A stretch of DNA of 64,000 nt from Mactra quadrangularis. Taxonomy: Eukaryota > Mollusca > Bivalvia > Venerida > Mactridae. Location of the stretch: contig CM046301.1 of assembly GCA_025267735.1 (NCBI GenBank), positions 58,609,872-58,673,871 of the forward strand, written 5' to 3'. Positions 1-12,000 of the stretch are shown piece after piece; position 1 is the first letter of the stretch; every line of letters starts with the position of its first letter. The position numbers were made by a program, and so were the translations under genes. The notes below the pieces were generated by a model. It made no database searches. It had not been told where the DNA came from and saw nothing but the letters and a program-made list of their open reading frames with translations.

Positions 1-30
1 CGATCTGGCAAATGAATTCTTTTTTTTCAG

Positions 31-3000
31 ATCGTTATGTTTTAGTTGGTAATCATAGAGATGCATGGGTGTTTGGAGCATTAGATCCTTCAAGTGGTAC
101 AGCTGTTATGATGGAAATGTCACGTGTTATGGGAGAACTTGTTAAATCAGGTACGATATTAAATCTTATCTTTCTCTGTTTCTTAGTTGTAACTTTTATT
201 TCTTATTTTATTTCTATTTTATTCACATGATGCGTTTTATAGTTATTAATGAACAGCCATTTTAATTGAAACTTCATTTATATATTTATATAGTATATAT
301 GTAAATATTCTAATAATATTTATAATGTCAGTTGTGTCATCCAAAAGTTCATTAACATTTTGTTATATTAAATAAGTGCTGTAACTATGATGGCAGTAGG
401 AGACACAAGTAGTGGTCTTCCTTTGACAAAAAATCATATATTGTAAGATTTTATTGTAGTGGGACAATATTAACCTGAGCTTGAACTATCTAATTATAAT
501 AATTACACACTTTACTTACATTAAATCGTGAGTTTCCGTATGCGTGTATAGGTTATACCCGTGTTTATAACAACCTATGTGAATATAAATCAATTTCTTT
601 AAAGCGGAATGTAATTGTACTTTTAATTTTGGACACATTAGTTTTGGAGGAAACAAGTAAGTCCGCAATATTACGACACAGTTTCAAAATATTTAATCTT
701 ATGAAACCAATATTAATTGTTCAGTGCGTGTATTTTGCCGAAAGTTTCCGATAAAGCGCGATTTACAAACGAAGACCAAAATAGACTGTAAATACTGAGT
801 TTAATATATTCTTGCATAAAGGTCAAACTCAGGTTAATTCTGTTGGACTATAACACTGTATAATAATATGTAAATGTAACAGGTAAATGGAGACCAAGAA
901 GAAGTATAATATTTTGTAGTTGGGGTGCTGAAGAGTACGGTCTAGTAGGTTCTATTGAATGGGTTGAGGTACGTTTTAGATTAAACTTAATGTAACAAAA
1001 TTGTTGGACAATTGTCAGTCGCTGACGGAAAATTAAGCCTTTCCAGGAACAGTGAGTAGGTTGTTTTATCGCCTTGATATGACCTATACAATGTGTTGCC
1101 ACGGTGTTTAACCCAACAAAACATAGACGTAATACATCCGCAATCTGCAATGAGTACACTCTAAATTAATAATTGAGTATTGTTGGTCCAAACTTGACCA
1201 TGTGTTGTTTTTATCTGGTTTACAATTGTGTCAACGACAGCATGTTGTCCAAAATCTTATGTTAATAGAACTATACAATAAAGAAAGAGTTACGACTTGA
1301 ATAAGTCGTAAGGCCGTTGATAATGCTAGATCTAGGATCTAAAATTATTCATGAAATATATGTCTGAACATTTTAACAACGCACATTATGTAGTTTTGAA
1401 ATATTTTATCTTTGTGGTATTTTCAGCATTATACAAAAGCCCTGGCAGCTAGAGCAGTTGCCTATCTGAATGTAGACATTGCTGTACAAGGTATGTATAT
1501 CTTATATGCTTATACCACTGACACCAGAGCCCATGACTTATAATCATAAAATAATGCGTACGTCCCTATATACACTTAACAAAAGTTCTAACCGATCATT
1601 TTTGTATTCATTGTTTTTAACAATGAATACTCTGTTACCAATAGATTAATAGCGGTATTCCGATCGGAGTCCTATTCTGACCTATTGACCTATATATCTA
1701 ATCAACGAAACCGAACAGCATCCGGATAATTCCGCTACAATAAAATAGTTCGCAAAAAGTTCTTTTGTTTCATCGATCATCTGTGTATTCCTACGCGTCA
1801 ATTTAATTACGCATTTAACTCGATCTACATCAAACCTTTCTTCGAAGTGACATCGAGTATTGACAAATTTGTGAACATGGTTCCGCTGTGGTGCAGTGGT
1901 TAGCATGACAGACTACCGATCATGAGATAGCGAGTTCGAATCCTGGGCGCGTTTAATTAGAAGATTTTTTTTTTTGGTTTAGGCTACAAAAATTTGATCA
2001 TGTACGTCAGATTTACGCACTTAAAATTCAGAAAATGAAAAACAGAATTTGCTCTTTTCACTTTTAAAATGAAAACATCAATTACAAATCCAACCATGTT
2101 TGATCATCAGTTGTGAGTTGAACACTGACGTAAACTTGATGTTTTCATCAACTCTAGTTATGTGACGTCATGTCCCCCTGCTGTGTTATTTACGACAAGC
2201 AGGTAAGACGGGGTAGAATATTTAACATTATAATTGCTAATGCCCCAAAATACTCGACTGACTTATTTTGAAATAAATTTTGCATAACGTACCCCAAGAC
2301 TATATTTATATACCTAAAGGTTTAGTCAATTTTTATTTTAGAAGGGTTCTGATGTAATTGTTTTCTATCACATAATTTATGTATATTTACATGTTGCAGT
2401 TGTTTCTTTTTTAGTCTATATAGCATAGTTGGCATAGATGACAAGCCTGTATTTATTCACTTTAAAGTTTACCAGTTTGGTCCATTTTTGGACATTAACC
2501 TCTTTGTTAAATCAGTTCATCGAATGAAAAAAAGAAATTTATCATACAATTAATTCTTAATAATATCTGTAAATCTTAACCTTCATCATTAAACACCATC
2601 AGTGCAGGTAAAATTAATTTCTAAGACCTTTATGATAAGCAGAAATGGGGTTTAAATACATTACTTTCTATTCAGTTACTATATAAATCATAGAATAGCA
2701 GCAGGGTGTTAGTCCAACTTTACTAAAAAATGTGCACTACGTAGCACACATAACAGATAACAATTACATAGTTTTAAATTTCTCCTATATTAGAATTTTT
2801 TTGACTCACAGACTAATTAAACAATGTGATAGTCATATTGTAACAGTTAATAGCATTGACTAATTACAACAGTAGTCATAGTAATACGTAAATTCAATCG
2901 TTCAATATTGTAAATGACTCAAGCAGATTTTTATTGTGAAGAGAGTTTGAAAAAAAAATGTAATCGCCAGCATTTATAATATCTACGGCCATTCTGTCTC

Positions 3001-6000
3001 CTTCCCCTGATTCTAAGTCATGTAGGACAGTCGTCAGTCACTGACAAAGTATGCACCCAGTAGTTTGTTAACAGCTAAATCCTGAGATAAAGTTTCTTCA
3101 AGAACAGTGAGTAGGTGGACTGACCGCTGTGATATAATCTATATAAGGTGTTGCCACAGCATAAAACCCAACAAAAATTGAATAAATCTAAACACAATGA
3201 ATACCCCAGTACTTTCAGTGCTTTGATTTAAATTGCGATTATTTTATAACGGGCAAATGGATCCTTATAAAATTTTGCAAAGGGGATTTTTGTGTCGTTT
3301 TCTACCGATTTGTGGAAAGAAAAATGATTTGATACGGTCCAATGCACTCAAGCGGGACACAGGGTGCGGTTTACACATTTTGGCACGAAATGCACATGAA
3401 TAATTTCACGATGAATGCGATATGTTTTAGTCAAGATATTTTAAATAACGAATAGGCCACCAGTACAAAAACAATGCATCCAGTCACCGTGATATTATTC
3501 AAGCTTTGACAGTTGAGAAAAAACGGACAATACCATTCATAGTGGTTATTAGTCAACTTTCATGATATTTTTTATTGTTTAAGGAAATTCCTCTCTGAGG
3601 GCATTAGGGACGCCATTGATGTATAAGTCTCTGTATGAAGCAACCAAGAAGGTACCTAATCCTAATGACACTGAAATAGCAGCTGGAAGAAAAACAGTGT
3701 ATGATACATGGATGAACATATATCCTTGGGAGAAATATAACAGACCTAAGTATGTAGAAGTTATTATATGATTTGTTACAAACATAGTTATGTAATTGGT
3801 AACATTCTGACCAAGCTCTCTAATTTTAACCACTGGGAATCTAAGCTATCACCAACCATATAGACCTCAATGGGTATTTGTCTACAGTGTATAATAAAAC
3901 AGCGCGTGTTCGGGTGATTTAACGTTTCTTACAGTGTGATGAAAACCCCTCGCTGTTTAGAAGAGTGACATAGCGACACTGTGTATTCGTCTTTCGTTTC
4001 CAAATGTCTGTTTATAGAATAATGTAAAATGACCGTTTAATAAAGCACCGCTCAAACTAGAATAGGCCATTGAGTTTGACGAAAAGGATTAATTATCCCA
4101 GGGATTTTATATAACAGGGATTTGTAACGATAAGTAAATGTAAGATTTTCATCAAATTTCACTGTCGTCGCTATTAACAATAGAAGAGTTACAGATTTTA
4201 CAAATAATGAGTTACAGATTTTACAAATAATGAATTTTTTAATGTTGAAAACAGAGTAAAGTTTAATTACGTCGACAAAAGCTTTCATTACAATACGCAA
4301 CTAGAATATCTTCTAACAATAGTAACCCGGCGCGAAAAGTTGTTTTTAAACGAAATTAAACCATTTGGCATGCGCGTTAAAAACGACTTAGAAATGCTTA
4401 ATATCAACACTTCTACCGTTTTACAGAACTTTGATGAAAATGTCCCTCCTTGGACCTACAACATACCAAATGTTAATATTGACTTTTCAAACTTTCGTAA
4501 ATCTATTACCAGCCCAGAGGCCTTCAACTCGGAATTCGTAAACATCTTAGAAAAATATAAAGATTGTACACATTTATTTACAGCTGAAGTCAAAGCAATA
4601 GATCTTGCTTTAACATACATATCAAATAGTATTAATAACAATTTTATCATTTTTTCAGATTCTCTATCTGTATTATTGGCCATAAAAAATCGTAGTTCAG
4701 ACAATATTCTTATTAAAAGTATCGAATTAAAATTACATGAAATTTTAAAATCTAAAACAGTACACCTCTGCTGGATACCAAGCCATATTGGTATACAAGG
4801 AAATGAAAAAGTTGATATTTTGACTAAAGAATCTTTAAACCTTCAACCAGTAGATATCAAATTACCAAGCAGTGACTTCAAATGTTCAATAAACACGTTA
4901 ATTAAATCAAAATGGCAAACATTGTGGAACAATGCAATTTTTAATAAATTACGTGACATAAAGCCAACCCTTAATTCATCTTCGTCATTTATATTTTCTA
5001 ATCGCCGAGATCAAATAGTGATTTCGCGATGTAGAATTGGTCATACCAGATTAACACATTCATACCTTCTCAAAAGAGAGGAAGCACCTAAATGTACACC
5101 ATGTGACGAGAATGTAAAACACGTTCTCCTTGACTGTCAGGATCTAAGATACATTCGTGACAAACATTTTAAAGTAAACTCACTTAAAGAACTTTTTGAA
5201 TCTGTACCATCATATGCTATACTTAACTTTTTGAAAGAAATAAATGTTTATAATAAGATATAGAGCTTTACATCATTAATATCGTTTGAATTAATAGTAT
5301 CATTGATTGCTTTCGGCGCGATATGACCTTTCTGTGTTGGTGCGCCGTAAAACCCAAACAAACAAACAAACAGAGTAAAGTTTCTAAGACTAAACCATGT
5401 TCATAAAATTTTTAATGACAATAGTCCATCATACATGAAAGAAAATTTTGTATTAACATCAACACTACATATCCATCAAAGTAGAAATAAATACAATTAT
5501 TTTATACCCCATATCAATTCTTATACCAAGAAAACTTTCTTTTATAATGCTATTAAAGATTGGAACACATTACCATACGAAACTAAGATTATGAAAAATA
5601 CTAAATCATTTAAAGTAGCTGTTAAAATTACTTAAGTGAACAAATGTTCAGTGTTGATAAATCAGATTTTATTTATTTTTAATTATGTCAGTGATTTTAT
5701 ATATATATGTACTATGTTGATGTTTTTAAATCTATTTTTATTACCATAACCTAGGTAGATATATTTGTGTAGTTTTCGTACTTTAATTTTGAATGATTTA
5801 AGGCAAAGGACCCCATTGGAATTAAGTCCTAGGACTTTATGGGCTATCCTGTGATGCAATTTATATTTTTACTAATATCTTCATTCATTACTGTGATATC
5901 TTATGTCATATTCTTGTTATTATGTTATTGTTAAATATTTGTATGATTTGTAAAATTTGTAAAAAGCATCACAAATAATTCTATCTATTTCGGCCCATAC

Positions 6001-9000
6001 GGAAAACAAGTATAACAAGTTTAAATAAAGATATTCACATGAAATTTTGTACCAGTACCATTCAAATTGACATAAATGTTAGGAAAAAATGTGTTTCTAG
6101 ATGATTTTGAGGTAAATTATGCTCACAGACTGTTTCACAAAATAATGCATTTCCCGCCGATCCGCCAGTTTTAGCCCCATTTTACATCACCTAAAGTCAT
6201 AATTTTGGTCATCATTGCAACAATTTTTGTCAAAAACTTCAGAAACATTCACAAGTTGCATGGAAGACATGTACAAAAACATAAATCAAGTTTTTAAACT
6301 CTGGAATAGTTTGTACAGCCTGCTTTAGCCAGTTATAGACAGTGACGACCGTGAAAATTAAAAAAACACTTCGTTACCAATACCTGTTTTATAGAATATC
6401 TGGTTATCCTGAGCTGGAAAACCCCTTAACCTAAGTAAGTAAGTAATGATAAAAGTTTTGATTGACTCTTAAATCTAAAGTGCGTGCATGATAACTAAGT
6501 TACCTATATCAATATTTATTTTCAGAGTAACTTTACCAGGTTCAGGTAGCGACTATGCTCCATTTAGAGATCGTATTGGTATACCTTGTGTAGATATACG
6601 ATATACTTGGGATTCGGTGAGTTTTATTTCTAATGTATTAAGATATCAACCTGCTGTGCTAGCTCTGTAGGTAGCTCGCCTGTCTACGAAACGAAGGATT
6701 GTGGGTTGATTCCCTGGTTGAGAACATAATGATACTCGCGGAGTTTGGTCATGATTTATTAGCTCGACTTGACGTAGTAATGTTAAATTTGTTAAAGTTA
6801 TATTTTCAAATTTTAAAATATGTATGTTCCTTATCATCAACCACATCTCCTGTGACAAATACTTACTAAGTCGAGCATGCTGCCTCCTCTGACAGCTCTT
6901 GTTTTCTACTGCCACTATTATTTTTATTATTTACCACATTAATATAGCATTCTTTTCAAATTGAAAATACAATGTATGTTCAAAAGCGCTTCACAATTTT
7001 ATGCATGATTTATGAATAAGTGATAAAAAATGGTCAAAAGAATTCTTTTTAAGAATACAAAAAATAGAATAAATACTGATGAATATTAATCATCTGTGAT
7101 CATTACTTTTTGCATTAAGATACATTTATGCAATGCAAAACTTAGAAGTATTTTTTATTAACCAAGATTATCCGAAGAGAAAGTCTTTTATTACACGATA
7201 CAACATTGTCTATTCAAATGATTTAAAGTTACCTACAACCTGACAAAACAACTCGATTGTTGGCCGGGTAAAACTACACTTACACAGAAGTCAGTGCATA
7301 CTCATCAGATTACAAATGGTAGAGTACATAAGGCCACAATTTTTATATTTTTAGTCCTACGAGAAGATATTTGAAAAAATATGAGTACGGTAGGCCGAAA
7401 TAAAACAAAAGATAAAAGATGTCAATTACTATTGACTTTCAACCCCATTTTGTACAAGTTCTGAGTGAAAATTGATATTTGTTTTAGAAATTCACTTATA
7501 TATTTCAAGCCGTGTGATAATTGACATGTTGAGCTTATTCTTACTGGGATATGTGTTTTTTTCCTATTTGGTGCAAAATAAGTATGGTGGGTAATGGACT
7601 TTAATAATCAAGATTTTTTTTCAATTTCTGAAAAATTAGGGTCGGAATGTTTGTAAGACGAAAAATATAAAAGATTTGGCCTAAGTATTAGTTACCTATC
7701 TGACTGTTTAGTTGTACAAGTACTGCTTGTACAGTTTAGAAAATTTCCACTTTAAATGTACTAGTTCACATATTTTGTTTATTTTTTTTCTTTAATTTCA
7801 AAATACTACTCAGTGTCTGTAATTGTATAAAAAGTAATTCTTATTATTTTATAACAAACTGAACAACATGTTGCAAGATATATGCATTAAAAGTCACAAA
7901 AATGCACTAAAATTGTCTATACCGTGACATACGGGGTAGATATTTACTACATGAAACACCATTTTTTGTAGTTTTATGTCAATTTGCACTTAAATTGTCA
8001 TTATCAGAACACTACTTTCTTGGTCCGAAATATTACCGTACAATTTTGATAGTTTTAGAAAAAGTTGATATCTGTGAATGAGTACCTTTAAGACATTATA
8101 ATATATTGATATTAAAGACAATTATCTGGCCATATCTAATTTCTTTCAGAGCGTCTACCAGTTATCAGCATATCCTATGTATCATTCTGTATATGAAACC
8201 TTCTATTTGGTGGATAAAATCATGGACAGAGGATTTAAGGTAAAACATTAGTTCAATGATTGTGTATACGATAGTTTGTATAAAACCAACATCAATGCTT
8301 AACGGGGAAAGCCCAAGCTCTTTCCAAATTTGAGATATAGTTTCGAATGTCAATCGCTTTTGATAATTTATATAGATTATACACCACGTACAGATTTATT
8401 ATGAAGCGTCTTAGAAATTTTTACTATGTGTTTGCCACGTTCTATGCAACGATTTTGTTTCAAGTTTTCAAAATTAAATAGTAGATTTACTTTAACAACA
8501 GAAGTGTTTCCAATTTGTATCGGTAATCAGACAAGCACTTTTCATTCAAGCTAGCGCTACCTAGCAAAACATTTTGTGAAGTCGTTGCAAACTGCTCCAG
8601 TGAAATTGCTGTTTGCGCTCCATATAGGTAATCTAGCGCACCTGATTCATGCATTCGGAACATCTCAACCTTTCATTAATGAATAATCTCGAAAGGATTC
8701 GTGAGGGGTCTACCCTAGCAGCTTGGGGTTTTACTACCTACGCGAGGCAAAGAACAGGCGGAGCATAGGCGAAGCACGTAACGATTATGCAAAATAGTTC
8801 TTGTAGTATACACACATATCTTTGTCAAATATATTTCTATGTTATACATGTATATTTAACTAAATATTGTTAAGCAATATCAATGAACTATGTTATTTCA
8901 AATTAATGGATTAAAAACGAAACATCACTCATCGGTCAAAGCATTTTGTTTGGGAATGTTAAAAAATGTAGTTCCAAAATGGCGACTAAATATGTCCAAG

Positions 9001-12000
9001 GTTATTCGTAGCGAATGGCCGAGGAGTTCCGAATGCTATTTCATGGTCTGGTGATTTCTTTTTTCAGTATCACACATCAGTAGGACGTATATGGGTAGAT
9101 ATGGCTAGAAATCTGGCTGATAGTCTGATTATACCATTTAATGTAACTGATTACGCTGATACATTACAAGATATGACTGATTCAATAATGAAACAATTCA
9201 AACAAATATTTACTGATAATGAAATCAATCCAGGTATGTATTGATTACTTTGTTTCAGGCATATTTATTTTAATTCCAAAACAATGTTGAGCGAGCGATG
9301 TAGAGAAACATGTTAACACAAAATTGCGACCCAGAGCAAAACCGGTCATATTAAAAACTGTATACCGCACGATACCATCTTCAAGACAATATCGTGTTCC
9401 CTTATTTACAATCTTTGCGTACCACGCTGGCTGAACATTGCACTAAAAGCAGTTCTAAGACGTACAATAGCTATTCCGACTTATCAACTATTCAGAACAG
9501 TGCTCTAAGCATGCCAAACAGTTTGCCTTATGAATGGAACTTTCTCGGCACAATGTTTTCATTCCGTATTTAGGGCTATTGAGACTTTGTAGCTGGCTAT
9601 GCCATTTATTAGTTTATTGGATACGTTTTTGTTTCAAAATGCAATTTTAATCGTTCTAGCAATGTCCAGAACACTTTCAAAGCAATGAACGTGGTTCATT
9701 TAGACTTCTATTGAATTGGTAGGTATAGTCTATACGTCATCTTAAGCACAATCAGTTATTATTACCTAGGGACACAAAAGAACGATCATAACTATAGTTT
9801 ATTGAATACTACTTTTCAAATGTAAGGCTTTATCTACTACTTTGAAAATATTCAGTTTTAAGAAATATCCATGCTCTATTTCATGTGATTTGTGGCTATA
9901 TGTCTCGTGTTTTCATACATGTAGTCTGTTATTATATTTCAGATCTTCTAAAACAAGTAGTTGCCAATTTCACTGAAGCTACTAATGTGTTTGAAAAATA
10001 CGTTCAGGAAGCCAACAAGAATGAGTGAGTATTCTATTGACTGACAACTGCCCTACATAATTAAGAATCATTAGTAGGAGGGAGAATTGCCGTAGAAATC
10101 ATTTCATGACCAAGCTCCACAAAAGTATGCCCCGCCCGGGAATCGAACCCACAACCCCTCGATCAGTAGACTTGCGTGCTGCCAACTGAGCTAGCCGGCA
10201 TTAGTAGTACCGTTCGACTATATTTTGACATGATGTAAGAATTTTTAACTCAATGCATGTCGCTGGTTGGTTTAACAGCATGCGTACTTGGCGACTTTAG
10301 AACTACATGTTTGTTGTAATAACGTCACACTCTTTGCTTTACCCGAACTTTTAGAAATTATCACATGCTCTAAACAATTTTATCTTTGCATTGTCTTGAA
10401 GACCGGAAATCTTTGAGAAATAGTTACACATTAAATGTGTTCAAAACGAATTAAAGACGTGCTTAAGTTGCTATTTGTCTGACTTCGAATCCGGAGATCG
10501 CGGGTTCGAACCCGGTCGCGGTAGGTCATACCCTTTACATGAGTTGTCGGCCTCGTGGTAGGGTAAGTTTGTACTGGTGATAGAAAAGTCTCCAGGAAAC
10601 ATATAGTAGAAAGAGCTGGCCGTCGTATATATAACCTAAATATGTGTTGAATATGACGTTAAAAAACAAAAACAAAAACCCCAAAAAACAAAAACAAAAC
10701 GTTGTTATTTGCAATGTCATGAAGACCGGAAATCTTTGAGAAATACGACATTAAATGTGTTCAAAACGAATTGTAGACGTTATTTAATGACCATGGGTTT
10801 CGGACCTTGGTGCCAATGCTAAAAATGGGCTCTATCCCGTGGGATATTTGATTTAATTGTACAACCATGGTATGTATAAACCATAAATGATTTATTGTAT
10901 TTATTTCAGTCCATTTGTTATACGTAAAATAAATGATCAACTGATGGATCTTGATAGAGTATTCATTGAACCATCTGGTTTACCTGGTAGAAAGTACAAG
11001 AGGTGAGTAACACATTATAATTATTGTCCGTAAAGTTTGACCCCGATCTGACCTTTATGCAAGAATATTCATTACTTTAATTACGAATGTAGTATTAATG
11101 CTCGATACTGATCGGAGTATATCGTCAAAGCTCGAATGTAATTATTACACAGGGATTAATTTTTGAAATATATTAAAGCGTACAGTGAGTGTCTTTTACA
11201 CAGTGGTCAAGAGAATTATACGATGTAAATCGATTGTTTGTTTCGAATTCGTTACGTAGATAATTATAAAATGTGAAAGGTCAGATCGGTGTCAAACTTT
11301 ACGCACAATACCATCGTGGATGAAATATGACTATCACTTTAGAGCAGTACCTAGTATATATCTTAGCGAAGTGGTCTGCTGTGTTATTTTCATACCCTAA
11401 CACGCCCATGCACGTAGGGTTTTAAACGAACTGTTCTTATGTCAAATGAACCATTTCTTCCAAAACAAGACGTTTTCCAAGACAGGATTGTTTGATTCTA
11501 GGGTACGTACTTGGTATCACGTGTCTCAGATAGCTCAAAATAACAAGAAACATGCATTTTTTTCTGTATTGTGAAATTAATCAAACTCAGTTCGAAATAT
11601 CCGACAAAATATGAATTTTCTTCTATATTGTGAAATTAACTAAAATCACTTCGAAATATCCAAATAAATGAAATTTCTTCTATATCGAGTAATTAACCAA
11701 AATCAGATCGAAATATCCGACAAAAATATATCACCTCTTTTATATTGTGGTATAAAGCAAAATAAAGTCGAAAAATACGTCAAAAATATGAAAATTCTTC
11801 TATATTGTAGAATAAACCAAAACCAGATTAGAGTATAATTTTTGTTCGAAACGTTCGAAAAAAAATATGTATATTCTCCTGAATTGTTGAGTTAACTATC
11901 TAAATAAGTAATTGTTATTTGATTACTTCAGACATATTTTTTATTTTGATTATTTCAGGAATATTATATTCACAGAAAGTACTCTAGACACATATTCTGG

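Larger units (their letters stand above)
4186..6045 (+). mobile_element. CR1/L2/Rex-like LINE 3' fragment, split by a younger LINE
   Basis: The reading frame is open from about 4228 up to the insertion (4264) and resumes after the duplicated target site to the stop at 5635. The joined frame ends in the conserved tail of CR1/L2-type reverse transcriptase proteins: an [13 protein letters not shown] stretch, then [17 protein letters not shown]. The 3' UTR runs on with CCCCATTGGAATTAAGTCC to AAATAAAGATATTC near 6036. No reverse transcriptase catalytic motif lies in the window, so this is a dead 5'-truncated copy. A 23-base unit beginning GAGTTACAGATTTTAC is tandemly doubled at its left edge (4186-4231). 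Confidence 0.7.

Noticed and set aside
10140..10200. tRNA gene on the minus strand
   Set aside because: The A and B boxes are good, but the same head precedes a SINE body here and at 29588, 32299 and 54058.
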